Source: TMED14 sp002167805 (GTDB lineage: Bacteria; Bacteroidota; Bacteroidia; Flavobacteriales; Schleiferiaceae). From it: DNA of 64,000 nucleotides. The stretch covers positions 1 to 64,000 of the forward strand of contig CBFHHY010000005.1 of NCBI GenBank assembly GCA_965655795.1, given 5' to 3'. This document shows positions 45,380 through 54,336 of the stretch, one piece after another. A program made the position numbers and the translations under genes. The stretch's first letter is position 1. Each line of letters starts with the position of its first letter. Under the pieces are notes generated by a model. That model did not search any database. It was not told where the DNA came from and worked only from the letters and a program-made list of their open reading frames with translations.

Positions 45380-45387
45380 TAACTTTG
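45380..45387 (+). promoter_or_regulatory. Putative -7 element of the ffh promoter
   Basis: TAACTTTG matches the Bacteroidota -7 consensus TAnnTTTG and lies 22 bp before the ffh start codon, giving a short leader of about 15 bases. The -33 position holds only a partial match (CCTG). The 174-bp gap to divergent fabH contains nothing else I recognise. Confidence 0.45.
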
Positions 45388-45408
45388 TTTTCGTAAAATC
45401 TATTGATA

Positions 45409-46740
45409 ATGTTTGAAAATTTAAGTGAAAAAATAGATAAGGCTATTCATCGTCTAAGCGGAAGGTCGAGAATAACTGATATAAATGTTGCTGATGCAAT
45501 AAAAGACATTAGGCGAGCACTGGTTGATGCAGATGTTAATTATAAGATAGCAAAGGAGTTTACGGACTCTATTAAAAACAGAGCACTTGGTCAAGACGTA
45601 ATCAAAGCCGTCGAGCCAGGTCAGGTAATGATAAAAATAGTTAGAGATGAAATGTCCAGCCTTATGGGTAGTGATGTTGAAGAAATTGCTTCAGAAAATG
45701 GACTAAATACAATATTAATGGCCGGACTTCAGGGTTCAGGTAAAACGACATTCACAGCGAAACTCGGTTCCTTGCTCAAGGAAAAAAGAAAAAAGAAGAT
45801 TCTTTTAGCAGCCTGTGATGTCTATAGACCAGCTGCTATAGATCAGCTAAATACATTAGGTTCTCAAGTTGATTTGACAGTTTTTTCACAGCCGGATGAA
45901 AAAGACCCCGTGAAGATTGCTTCATTGGCTCAAAAAAAAGCAAAGGAGGAGGGTTATGATTATTTATTAGTGGATACGGCAGGAAGGTTGGCTATCGATG
46001 AAAGGTTAATGAAAGAGATCTCTGCTATTCATAAGGAAATAAGCCCAAGTGAAACTTTGTTTGTAGTTGATTCGATGACCGGTCAAGACGCGGTAAATAC
46101 GGCAAAAGCTTTCAATGATGTCTTAAACTATACAGGCATAGTGCTTACAAAGCTAGATGGAGACACTAGAGGTGGGGCTGCTTTGACGATTCGGTCAGTA
46201 GTTAATGTTCCTATTAAGTTTATTGGTACCGGAGAAAAGATGGATGCAATTGATGTTTTTTATCCAGACCGAATGGCAGATCGTATCCTCGGAATGGGTG
46301 ATGTGATATCGCTAGTTGAAAGAGCTCAACAGTCTTTCAATCAAGAAGAGTCAAGAAAAATATCAAAGAAGATTGCAAGCAACTCTTTCGGTTTTGATGA
46401 TTTTTTAAAACAGATTCGTCAAATAAAGAAAATGGGTTCAATGAAAGATCTTGTTGGTATGATCCCAGGAGTGGGTAAGGCAATTAAAAACATGGATATA
46501 CCAGATGATGCTTTCAAGCATATTGAAGCAATGATTCAATCTATGACGCCTTATGAGAGGTCTAACCCTTCGGTTCTTAACGGTAAAAGACGAGTAAGAA
46601 TTGCAAATGGTAGCGGAAGAGAAATATCAGAAGTAAATAAGCTAATAAAGCAGTTCAACGATATGAGCAAGATGATGAAGATGATGCAGGGTAAAGGTGG
46701 GCAGCAAAAGCTGATGAACATGATGAAACAGATGAGATGA
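45409..46740 (+). CDS. ffh: Signal recognition particle GTPase Ffh
   Basis: A 443-residue SRP54 protein. The N domain is MFENLSEKIDKAIHRLSGRSRITD. The G domain has GLQGSGKTTFTAKLG, DVYRPAAIDQL, DTAGRL and TKLDGDTRGGAAL. The M domain follows (FLKQIRQIKKMGSMKDLVGMIPGVGKAIKN, MTPYERSNPSVLNGKRRVRIANGSG) with a Met-rich end (MMKMMQGKGG ... MNMMKQM). It binds signal sequences and 4.5S RNA and delivers ribosomes to FtsY. The ATG at 45409 was preferred to a TTG two codons earlier. The stop overlaps folD as ATGA. Confidence 0.97.
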   Translation: MFENLSEKIDKAIHRLSGRSRITDINVADAIKDIRRALVDADVNYKIAKEFTDSIKNRALGQDVIKAVEPGQVMIKIVRDEMSSLMGSDVEEIASENGLNTILMAGLQGSGKTTFTAKLGSLLKEKRKKKILLAACDVYRPAAIDQLNTLGSQVDLTVFSQPDEKDPVKIASLAQKKAKEEGYDYLLVDTAGRLAIDERLMKEISAIHKEISPSETLFVVDSMTGQDAVNTAKAFNDVLNYTGIVLTKLDGDTRGGAALTIRSVVNVPIKFIGTGEKMDAIDVFYPDRMADRILGMGDVISLVERAQQSFNQEESRKISKKIASNSFGFDDFLKQIRQIKKMGSMKDLVGMIPGVGKAIKNMDIPDDAFKHIEAMIQSMTPYERSNPSVLNGKRRVRIANGSGREISEVNKLIKQFNDMSKMMKMMQGKGGQQKLMNMMKQMR

Positions 46741-47597
46741 GTGCAAAAAAGTTAAGTGGAAAAGCCGCTGCAGATAATTATAAATATTTAATTAAAGAAG
46801 AGGTAAATAATCGTCTAAAAAAAGGACTTTGTAAGCCTCACTTAGCAGCTATACTAGTTGGTGACAATCCAGCTTCATCCGCATATGTAAAAGGTAAAGT
46901 AAGGGATTGTAATGAGGTTGGTTTTGAATCGACACTAATTCATTTAAATGGAAGTATTTCAGAGATTGAACTTCTTGATCATATAAATAAGTTGAACAAT
47001 AATGATAAAATCCATGGTTTTATAGTTCAGCTTCCGCTGCCAATAGGAATAGACGAGAAGAAGGTTGTCTTATCTATCAATCCATCAAAAGATGTTGATG
47101 GGTTTCATCCAGAAAATATGGGGCGTATGGCACTGGGATTAGATACTTATTTACCCGCTACTCCCTATGGTATAAAACTTTTACTTGAGTTTTATGATAT
47201 CGAAACCTCTGGAAAAAATATTGTTGTAATTGGAAGGAGTCATATTGTTGGCTTGCCTATGTCAATTTTATTAGGTCAAAATAGCAAAGGGGGGAATGCT
47301 ACGGTTACGTTAACTCACTCCAAAACAAGAGATCTCGAACAAGTTGTTAAAAAAGGAGATATCGTAATCTCTGCAATTGGTAAGGCGTCTTATATAAATG
47401 CTGATTTTATAAAAAAGGGAGCTGTTGTGGTTGATGTCGGAATAAATAAAGTAAATGGTAAATTGAAGGGTGATGTTGACTTTGATTCTATAAATGAAAT
47501 TGCATCAGCGATTACCCCAGTTCCTGGGGGTGTAGGGCTTATGACAAGAGTAGGTTTGTTGATGAATACTTTGAAAGCGGCAAATGAAAAGAACTGA
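46737..47597 (+). CDS. folD: Bifunctional methylenetetrahydrofolate dehydrogenase/cyclohydrolase FolD
   Basis: A 286-residue enzyme making 10-formyl-THF from 5,10-methylene-THF. The motifs are NPASSAYVKGKVRDCNEVGF (with the catalytic Tyr and Lys), GFIVQLPLPIGID, DVDGFHPENMG, the NADP-binding VVIGRSHIVGLPMSILL and the C-terminal TPVPGGVGLMTR. Length matches the family. It overlaps ffh upstream and queE downstream, so the three genes form one unit. Confidence 0.96.
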   Translation: MSAKKLSGKAAADNYKYLIKEEVNNRLKKGLCKPHLAAILVGDNPASSAYVKGKVRDCNEVGFESTLIHLNGSISEIELLDHINKLNNNDKIHGFIVQLPLPIGIDEKKVVLSINPSKDVDGFHPENMGRMALGLDTYLPATPYGIKLLLEFYDIETSGKNIVVIGRSHIVGLPMSILLGQNSKGGNATVTLTHSKTRDLEQVVKKGDIVISAIGKASYINADFIKKGAVVVDVGINKVNGKLKGDVDFDSINEIASAITPVPGGVGLMTRVGLLMNTLKAANEKN

Positions 47598-48195
47598 ATT
47601 GCCAGCACTCCCCTTGATGGAAGCATTTAGGACGATTCAAGGAGAAGGTGCTCACACTGGCCTTCCCTCATTTTTTTTGAGAATTGGTGGCTGCGATGTC
47701 GGTTGTCACTGGTGTGATGTTAAAGAATCATGGGACCCTAACAAACATCCTTTGACTGAGATATCTGATATCTTGAGTCAAATCAAAGATTCAGATAAAA
47801 CTATTGTTATTACTGGAGGAGAGCCATTGATGTGGGATATGAATCCGTTAACCACATCCCTGAAAGGTATGGGTAAAAGGATTCATCTGGAAACTTCTGG
47901 TTCATATAATTTTTCAGGGACTTGGGATTGGGTATGTTTATCACCAAAGAAAACCAAACCTCCAATTGATCAGTGGTATTCTCAAGCGGATGAGTTAAAA
48001 ATTATAATTTATAATCAAGATGACCTGAAATGGGCTGAATACCACTCTAAGCGAGTTGGCAAGAAGTGTAAGATTTATTTACAACCGGAATGGAGTAAGA
48101 AGGAGAAGGTAATGCCAATGATTATAAAGTTTTTAGAGAGTAAGCCTGATTGGAGACTTTCATTGCAAAGTCATAAGTATATCGGTTTGCCTTAG
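47584..48195 (+). CDS. queE: 7-carboxy-7-deazaguanine synthase QueE
   Basis: A 203-residue radical-SAM enzyme. AFRTIQGEGAHTGLPSFFLRIGGCDVGCHWCDVKESW shows the CX3CX2C cluster (Cys-DVG-Cys-HW-Cys). TGGEPLMWD and HLETSGSYN follow, and the truncated barrel is typical of QueE. It converts 6-carboxytetrahydropterin to CDG on the way to queuosine. The 6-carboxytetrahydropterin could come from the T-fold protein at 36807. Its stop region overlaps the convergent relA/spoT gene by four bases (TTAG). Confidence 0.9.
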   Translation: MKRTELPALPLMEAFRTIQGEGAHTGLPSFFLRIGGCDVGCHWCDVKESWDPNKHPLTEISDILSQIKDSDKTIVITGGEPLMWDMNPLTTSLKGMGKRIHLETSGSYNFSGTWDWVCLSPKKTKPPIDQWYSQADELKIIIYNQDDLKWAEYHSKRVGKKCKIYLQPEWSKKEKVMPMIIKFLESKPDWRLSLQSHKYIGLP

Positions 48196-50396
48196 TCAGT
48201 TTTTCCTACTTCTCGTTCTACCATAATGATACCCTTGATCGCTCTTAGGTTAGATGCAAGCTGAGTTAATTGTCTCCTGTCGGTTACCACTACTGAGATC
48301 GTGCCGCTGAAAACTCCTTCTGAACCATTTATATGTAGGCTGATAATATCCATATTCATTTCGCTGGAGATCACTTTCGAAACTTTAAGGAGAAGTCCAG
48401 ATGAGTCTACTCCAGAAAATTTAAGTGTTGCGTTGAAGTCTCCAGAAGTGTTTTTTGCCCATTGAGCCATTATAATATTCTCTGCAAACTGACCTTGCAT
48501 ATTAATGGCATTTCTGCAGTCAGTTTTATGCACTTTTATCACCTTATCATCAATGAATCCAAATATTGGATCATCTTGAATTGGCCTACAGCACGCGGCC
48601 ATTTCATGATCTAGTTTTACCAAGTCGGGGCCAAAAACAATACTATTCGAATCACTATTTAAGTCTCTCAGTTTGGTAGTTTTTGGCTTAAATCTTTTTC
48701 TTAGGTATTGATAAAAGCTTCCACTTTCTTCTTGAATAAAATTTCTTATATGTTCTCCATTGTATTGGCCAGATCCAAATCTTGAAAAAAGTTCTTTTGG
48801 AGTTTTGATCCCAAAGTAATTAATCATTTTTTGAATTCGACTTTCATTCCAGTCGAATTTGACTTTTTTCATAGCTCTTTCGAGTAGTCTTTGTCCGTGT
48901 TCTATAGATTTTCTTTCCTCATTTTTAATAAACTGATGGATTGCAGTTTTTGCTTTGGAGGTTACAACCCAATCTATCCACTTTGATATCGGTTTTTGAC
49001 TTTCGCTTGTTAGAATTTGAACCTGATCACCTGTTTGTAATTCATAGGAGAGGGGTACAAGTTTTCCATTAGCTTTAGCCCCTAGTGTTTTCATCCCAAT
49101 ATCATTGTGAATGTAAAAAGCAAAATCAATTGGTGTCGAATGCTTTGGGAGGGTTAACATTTTGCCCTGAGGAGTGAATACAAAGATCTCTTCAGAGAAG
49201 AGTTGAAGCTTAAATTTGTTAACGAAGTCAATAGCGCTATCTTCCTCATTATCAATATTTTCTTTTATCATATTCAGCCATTCGTCTAAAGCGCTATTTC
49301 CTGAATCATCTTCTTTGTATCTCCAATGTGCCGCATATCCTTTTTCTGCTTCTAAATCCATTCTTCTTGAACGAATTTGAACTTCGATCCAATGTCCTTC
49401 CGGCCCCATTACAGTTATGTGAAGAGATTCGTAACCGTTTGCTTTCGGAGAAGTCACCCAATCTCTAAGTCTTCTTGGATTCGCTTTAAAAACACTGGTT
49501 ACTATTGAATATGCTCTCCATATTTCAGCTTTCTCTCTTTTAGGTCCGGCATCTAATAGGATTCTTATTGCATATTTATCGTAGACTTGCTCAAAAGAAA
49601 TTGCTTGGTTAATCATTTTTCGACGTATCGAAAAAATTCCTTTTGTTCTTGTTTTTATTGAAAATTCAAAGCCTTCGGATTCCAAAAGACTATCAATACT
49701 ATTACTAAATCTTTTTAGATAATCCGAGTCATTCTGTTTAAAATCCTCGAGCTTATCAGCTATTTCATTATAAACTTCTTGTTCTGTGTATTTTAGGCCT
49801 AAATCTTCATATTCAATTTTAATGTGATAGAGTCCCATTCTGTGGGCCAAGGGTGCAAAAATATATAAGGTTTCACTAGCAATTTTTAGTTGTTTGGCAT
49901 AAGGCATTTCATCAAGAGTTCTCATATTATGGAGTCTATCTGCCATTTTTATTAAAATCACTCTTACGTCACTACTAATACTGAGTAATAATTTTCGAAA
50001 GTTTTCAATTTGCATAGATGACGACTGATTATCAAAAATCCCTTGAATTTTAGTTAAACCCTCAACTATATGGGCTATAGAACTTCCGAACATATGACTT
50101 ATTTGACTATTTGTATATTCCGAATCTTCAACGACGTCATGTAATAGAGCTGCAGCAATTGATTTAGGTCCGAGTCCAATTTCCTCTGACACGATCAGAG
50201 CTACTTCAATGGGGTGAATGATGTAAGGTTCACCTGACCTTCTGAAAACATCCTTGTGGGCATCTGTAGAAACCTTGTAAGCTTTTCGGATCAGAGCTAA
50301 GTCTTCCTTGTCGCTTCCTCTTTTTTCAGCGACACGCAGAAGTTTTCGATACTTTGATCGAATGATTTTTTTAAAATCAATTATTTCTTCTTCCAT
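48192..50396 (-). CDS. Bifunctional (p)ppGpp synthetase/hydrolase (RelA/SpoT family)
   Basis: A 734-residue alarmone enzyme. The HD hydrolase domain has RRSGEPYIIHPIEVALIV and ALLHDVVEDSEYT. The synthetase domain has IKTRTKGIFSIRRKMI and NGYESLHITVMGPEGHWIEVQIR. A TGS domain (VFTPQGKMLTLPKHSTPIDFAFYIHNDIG) and a C-terminal ACT domain (ATLKFSGVDSSGLLLKVSKVIS) follow. With the HD motif intact it is probably able both to make and to remove (p)ppGpp, so it is the Rel/SpoT-type. Its start overlaps the upstream fumarylacetoacetase stop by 16 bp. Confidence 0.95.
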   Translation of the reverse strand: MEEEIIDFKKIIRSKYRKLLRVAEKRGSDKEDLALIRKAYKVSTDAHKDVFRRSGEPYIIHPIEVALIVSEEIGLGPKSIAAALLHDVVEDSEYTNSQISHMFGSSIAHIVEGLTKIQGIFDNQSSSMQIENFRKLLLSISSDVRVILIKMADRLHNMRTLDEMPYAKQLKIASETLYIFAPLAHRMGLYHIKIEYEDLGLKYTEQEVYNEIADKLEDFKQNDSDYLKRFSNSIDSLLESEGFEFSIKTRTKGIFSIRRKMINQAISFEQVYDKYAIRILLDAGPKREKAEIWRAYSIVTSVFKANPRRLRDWVTSPKANGYESLHITVMGPEGHWIEVQIRSRRMDLEAEKGYAAHWRYKEDDSGNSALDEWLNMIKENIDNEEDSAIDFVNKFKLQLFSEEIFVFTPQGKMLTLPKHSTPIDFAFYIHNDIGMKTLGAKANGKLVPLSYELQTGDQVQILTSESQKPISKWIDWVVTSKAKTAIHQFIKNEERKSIEHGQRLLERAMKKVKFDWNESRIQKMINYFGIKTPKELFSRFGSGQYNGEHIRNFIQEESGSFYQYLRKRFKPKTTKLRDLNSDSNSIVFGPDLVKLDHEMAACCRPIQDDPIFGFIDDKVIKVHKTDCRNAINMQGQFAENIIMAQWAKNTSGDFNATLKFSGVDSSGLLLKVSKVISSEMNMDIISLHINGSEGVFSGTISVVVTDRRQLTQLASNLRAIKGIIMVEREVGKTD

Positions 50397-51673
50397 GGTT
50401 TTGAAGGAATAATTCTAGATGCACAATCTCCAAAGCCTATCCTTATCTCGCTATTAGTCGCTTTAGCTCGTAAAACTATGGTGTCATAGTCTTGAACAAA
50501 TGACCTCTGTTCACCATCTAAAAGCTTTATCGGCTCGGTACCATTCCATGCTATTTCAAGCATTGAACCATATGAGCCTTTATCAGGTCCAGATATCGTC
50601 CCACTCCCCATCAGATCTCCGGCTTTAATAAGGCATCCATTTATACTGTGATGAGCTAGCTGCTGAGCAATGGACCAGTACATGTATTTGAAATTACTTT
50701 CAGCAATTAAGTTTTCCGATGAATTTTTGGGTTGAATATTCACTTCTAAACTTAAGTCAAAATTTGCCTTATCAGGCTTCTGTTGGAGATAAGGAAGCGG
50801 TCTAGGATCATTTTGAATCGGTCGGTCGCAACGAAACGGAGCTAGAGCATCAATACTAACTATCCACGGTGAAATGCATGAGGCAAAATTTTTGGCTAAA
50901 AAAGGTCCGAGAGGAACATATTCCCATTGTTGAATATCCCTAGCTGACCAATCATTCAATAGTACAAGTCCAAATATGAAATCTTCAGCAGACTCAATGG
51001 GTATTGAGTCTCCATTTTCAGGGCCATCGCCGGTAATGAAGCCCACTTCCAGTTCAAAATCAATTTTTTTTGAGGGTCCGAAAGTGGGATTCTCATCAGA
51101 AGGTGCTTTGCGTTGACCATTCGGTCTGTAAATATCTTTGCCTGAAGGGAAAATTGTTGAGCTTCTGCCATGATAGCCTACTGGAAGATGTGACCAGTTT
51201 GGTAAGAGAGCATTTTTTGGATCTCTAAACATGGATCCGACATTTGTTGCATGCTCTTTTGAGGCATAAAAATCTGTGTAATCACCAATATTTACTGGCA
51301 TTCCAACTGAAATTTTGGAAATATGGCATTCGATCGTATTTCTTAGATCAACATTTCTCTCAAATTCTTTATTTTCTTTACTGAATATTTCTGCAATTCT
51401 GTTTCTAATGGCACGCCAAGTGGCTTTGTCATGAGATAAGAAAGGATTTAATGTGTTATGACCAAAGGTATTTTCTTTAAGCCCACAGTCTTTAAAAAAA
51501 CTATTCTTTTCTAATAAGGATAAGTTAATTACTGTATCACCAATGCGAGTCAAGCATACGTCTTCGCCCGAAGTCCAGGTTCCTGCACCAAAAGGAATGT
51601 TTTGAATGGGAAAATCAGATTGTTGAGAAACTGGTAAAAAACTCTCTAATTTAGAATCAATCACATACTTCAT
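50381..51673 (-). CDS. fahA: Fumarylacetoacetase
   Basis: A 430-residue hydrolase that splits fumarylacetoacetate to fumarate and acetoacetate in tyrosine catabolism. Features include GDYTDFYASKEHATNVG (metal Asp and catalytic His region), LPVGYHGRSSTIFPSGKDIYRPNGQ, KIDFELEVGFITG, FGLVLLNDWSARDIQQWEYVPLGPFLAKNF and GDLMGSGTISGPD. I moved the start to MKYVIDSKLESF, which matches the family N-terminus. Other tyrosine-degradation genes (HPD, HGD) are not adjacent. It is divergent from glyA with 36 bp between. Confidence 0.94.
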   Translation of the reverse strand: MKYVIDSKLESFLPVSQQSDFPIQNIPFGAGTWTSGEDVCLTRIGDTVINLSLLEKNSFFKDCGLKENTFGHNTLNPFLSHDKATWRAIRNRIAEIFSKENKEFERNVDLRNTIECHISKISVGMPVNIGDYTDFYASKEHATNVGSMFRDPKNALLPNWSHLPVGYHGRSSTIFPSGKDIYRPNGQRKAPSDENPTFGPSKKIDFELEVGFITGDGPENGDSIPIESAEDFIFGLVLLNDWSARDIQQWEYVPLGPFLAKNFASCISPWIVSIDALAPFRCDRPIQNDPRPLPYLQQKPDKANFDLSLEVNIQPKNSSENLIAESNFKYMYWSIAQQLAHHSINGCLIKAGDLMGSGTISGPDKGSYGSMLEIAWNGTEPIKLLDGEQRSFVQDYDTIVLRAKATNSEIRIGFGDCASRIIPSKPWKKK

Positions 51674-51679
51674 TTGACT

Positions 51680-51687
51680 TATTTTTG
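51680..51687 (+). promoter_or_regulatory. Putative -7 element of the glyA promoter
   Basis: TATTTTTG fits TAnnTTTG and lies 22 bp before the chosen glyA ATG, inside the 36-bp gap that separates glyA from divergent fahA. No clear -33 TTTG is seen, since that position falls in the fahA coding sequence. Confidence 0.4.
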
Positions 51688-51709
51688 GATGCAAGTTACA
51701 GCCAATATT

Positions 51710-52981
51710 ATGGAACACGATTCAACAATTTTTGATCTTATAGATAAAGAGCGAAAGCGCCAAGTTGAGGGCATAGAGCTTATTGCTTCAGAAAATTTCA
51801 CAAGCCCGCAGGTGATTCAGGCCGTAGGTTCTATATTAACTAATAAATATGCTGAGGGATATCCAGGGAAAAGATACTACGGTGGGTGTGAGGTGGTTGA
51901 TGAAATTGAGGATTTAGCTCGTAATAGGGCTGCTGAGTTATTTGATGCAGAATATGTGAATGTTCAACCCCATAGCGGATCCCAGGCTAATGCTGCAATC
52001 TTTCTTGCATGTTTAAAGCCGGGTGATAAAATTATGGGTTTTGACTTAAGTCATGGAGGACATTTGACACACGGTTCCCCAGTAAATTTCTCTGGAAAGA
52101 CGTACAATGCAGTTTTTTATGGTGTTGAGAGAGATACAGGGTTAATAAACTATGAAAAGATTAAAGAGCTAGCAGATATTGAAATGCCAAAAATGATAAT
52201 ATGTGGAGCTTCAGCATACTCGAGAGACATTAACTATTCTAAATTTAGAGAGATAGCGGATGGAGTAGGAGCGCTGCTCTTAGCTGACATCTCGCACCCC
52301 TCTGGCCTTATTGCTAAGGGTATCTTAAATGATCCTTTACCATATTGTGATTTTGTTACGAGTACTACTCACAAAACACTTAGGGGGCCTAGAGGTGGAA
52401 TCATTATGATGGGAAGAGATTTTGAGAATCCATGGGGCTTAAAAACTCCAAAAGGCAATATTCGAATGATGTCCAATATCATAGACATGTCAGTCTTCCC
52501 TGGTATACAAGGTGGTCCTTTGGAGCATGTAATTGCCGGAAAGGCAGTAGCTTTTGGAGAAGCGTTGTCAGATAGTTTTTTCAATTACATAATGCAAGTT
52601 CAAAAAAATTCAAATGCCATGGCTAAAGCCATGATTTCTCGCGGATATAATATTATCTCTGGCGGTACAGATAATCATCTTATGTTGATTGATTTGAGGA
52701 ATAAAAATATTACCGGAAAATTAGCTGAATCTGCTCTTGTTAAGGCCCATATTACCGCAAATAAAAATATGGTTCCCTTTGACGATAAGTCACCATTTGT
52801 AACTAGTGGTATCCGAATTGGAACACCTGCAATTACTACTCGAGGCCTAGTTGAATCTGACATGGAGAGTATTGTCAGCCTTATAGATGAAGTCATTAAA
52901 AACCCTGAGTCTGAAAATAATATAAAATCCATAAGGGGCGAGGTTATTTCAATGATGGCAGATAGGCCTCTTTTTGTCTAA
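51710..52981 (+). CDS. glyA: Serine hydroxymethyltransferase GlyA
   Basis: A 423-residue PLP enzyme making glycine and methylene-THF from serine. The N-terminus IFDLIDKERKRQVEGIELIASENF is followed by LTNKYAEGYPGKRYYGGCEVVDEIE, VNVQPHSGSQANAA, LADISHPSGLIA and the PLP Lys motif TSTTHKTLRGPRGG. The C-terminus has RIGTPAITTRGL. The chosen ATG gives the family N-terminus. The methylene-THF product is the substrate of FolD encoded 4 kb upstream, but the two are not in one operon. Confidence 0.97.
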   Translation: MEHDSTIFDLIDKERKRQVEGIELIASENFTSPQVIQAVGSILTNKYAEGYPGKRYYGGCEVVDEIEDLARNRAAELFDAEYVNVQPHSGSQANAAIFLACLKPGDKIMGFDLSHGGHLTHGSPVNFSGKTYNAVFYGVERDTGLINYEKIKELADIEMPKMIICGASAYSRDINYSKFREIADGVGALLLADISHPSGLIAKGILNDPLPYCDFVTSTTHKTLRGPRGGIIMMGRDFENPWGLKTPKGNIRMMSNIIDMSVFPGIQGGPLEHVIAGKAVAFGEALSDSFFNYIMQVQKNSNAMAKAMISRGYNIISGGTDNHLMLIDLRNKNITGKLAESALVKAHITANKNMVPFDDKSPFVTSGIRIGTPAITTRGLVESDMESIVSLIDEVIKNPESENNIKSIRGEVISMMADRPLFV

Positions 52982-53114
52982 AAACTTGAAAATGTTTAAG
53001 TGGAATTAGATTAAATCCGTAAAAAGAAAATAGATATTACGGAAATATCATTATTCTTAGAATTTGCTTTGTTTGAATTTTGTTATTGAATTAGAAACCA
53101 ATAACTATTAAATC

Positions 53115-54230
53115 ATGAAAAAATTATTTTCTATAATTCTTTTTAGTACACTTTTATTTAATGTTAACGCTCAAAAACTAAGTGTTGCAGTTTTAGATTT
53201 TGATACCCGAAACTATGATCTTGTGGATGCCAATCAGATTATTCAAAAATCTATCGTGGATTTAATTCGTATTGATAAGTACGAGGTAGTCGATAAATAC
53301 GATATAGAGTACATAAGCCAGAGAGATTCGGTTAATCTAAGAGGCTGCTTCTCAAAAATCTGTCTTGCAGATATAGGTAAACGGCTTAAATGTGATTATA
53401 TCCTAACAGGTAGCTTAGATCAGTTAGGGCTTTTGGTCTCTTACACCTTTAGACTATTCGATGTTTCTACTGGACGTTTTTTAAATTCAGCTTCTAACTT
53501 GTTTTTAGATATCCCAGAGCAGTCTATTGCAATGACTGAATTGACAATAAATACTCTTTTTGGTATTCCCAATGATGAGGAGACTATGAGGAAACTAACT
53601 GTAAGTGAGGAATACGAGAGTATGTTAAATAATCCTGACACTAAAGCCATTAATAATACAGGTCCTCGGCTTGGGTATACTGTTATCACTGGTCAGAATG
53701 CAAAGGTTCTTACTTCTAGTGATCCTGGTGGTTTTGATTATTGGGCTCCAAGTATGTTTTCTTTTGGTTTTCAGTTTGAACAAGTTTTTATCAATAGCGG
53801 TGATTTTCAGGCTTTGATTGAGGCGATACCAATGGTTGCTGGAATAGAATATGGAAGGATTGTTCCTAGTGTAAGTGCACTAATGGGAATGCGTAACTCA
53901 AGAACAGGTTGGGAATTTGCCATTGGACCAAATATTACGGGAAGTGCATTAGCTGAGGGTTATGTTAATGAAAATGATGTTTTAATGCGACCAGGAGATA
54001 ATGGATATGATCCATCCGGTCAAAATTTAATTGAAAGAATCGATAGTCGGGGTGACTTTAAGTTGTCATCAGGCCTTATGATTGCAATAGGTAAAACGTT
54101 TAAATCCGGAAAGATGAATTTTCCACTTAACTTTTTTGCCATTCCTCCTGCAAAAGGTAATTCATGGAGGATAGGAATAAGCACTGGATTTAATATTATT
54201 CAGAAAAAGGTTCGCCCTATTGTGAATTGA
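53115..54230 (+). CDS. Secreted protein with FlgO/CsgG-like N-domain and barrel-like C-domain
   Basis: A 371-residue exported protein of unknown function. A signal peptide (SIILFSTLLFNVNAQ) is followed by a region (about 20-150) resembling the CsgG/FlgO-type fold: LSVAVLDFDTRNYDLVDANQIIQKSIVDLIRIDKYEVVDKYDIE ... CDYILTGSLDQLG ... SYTFRLFDVSTGRFL. The rest (about 180-371) has alternating hydrophobic and Gly/Ser-rich segments (MFSFGFQFEQVFI, VAGIEYGRIVPSVSALMGM, GWEFAIGPNITG, SWRIGISTGFNI) like an outer-membrane barrel or beta-sandwich. It has its own promoter in the 133-bp gap after glyA. Confidence 0.6.
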   Translation: MKKLFSIILFSTLLFNVNAQKLSVAVLDFDTRNYDLVDANQIIQKSIVDLIRIDKYEVVDKYDIEYISQRDSVNLRGCFSKICLADIGKRLKCDYILTGSLDQLGLLVSYTFRLFDVSTGRFLNSASNLFLDIPEQSIAMTELTINTLFGIPNDEETMRKLTVSEEYESMLNNPDTKAINNTGPRLGYTVITGQNAKVLTSSDPGGFDYWAPSMFSFGFQFEQVFINSGDFQALIEAIPMVAGIEYGRIVPSVSALMGMRNSRTGWEFAIGPNITGSALAEGYVNENDVLMRPGDNGYDPSGQNLIERIDSRGDFKLSSGLMIAIGKTFKSGKMNFPLNFFAIPPAKGNSWRIGISTGFNIIQKKVRPIVN

Positions 54231-54253
54231 GTTGAGGTTGAATGTTTCAGCGA

Positions 54254-54287
54254 AAGGAGGCGCTCATTTATATGGGGCCTTTTTTTA
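54254..54287 (+). terminator. Possible terminator after the FlgO-like gene
   Basis: AAAGG at 54254 pairs with CCTTT before a run of seven T (54280-54286), and the inner AGGC...GGCCT partly pairs across a loop that includes TCATTTATAT. The stem is imperfect, so this is a weak call. It lies 24 bp after the stop codon and before the rluF start. Confidence 0.4.
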
Positions 54288-54336
54288 TGGAAATGAGTCA
54301 ATAAAAACAAGATTAAACCAGACTTATATTTGCTTC

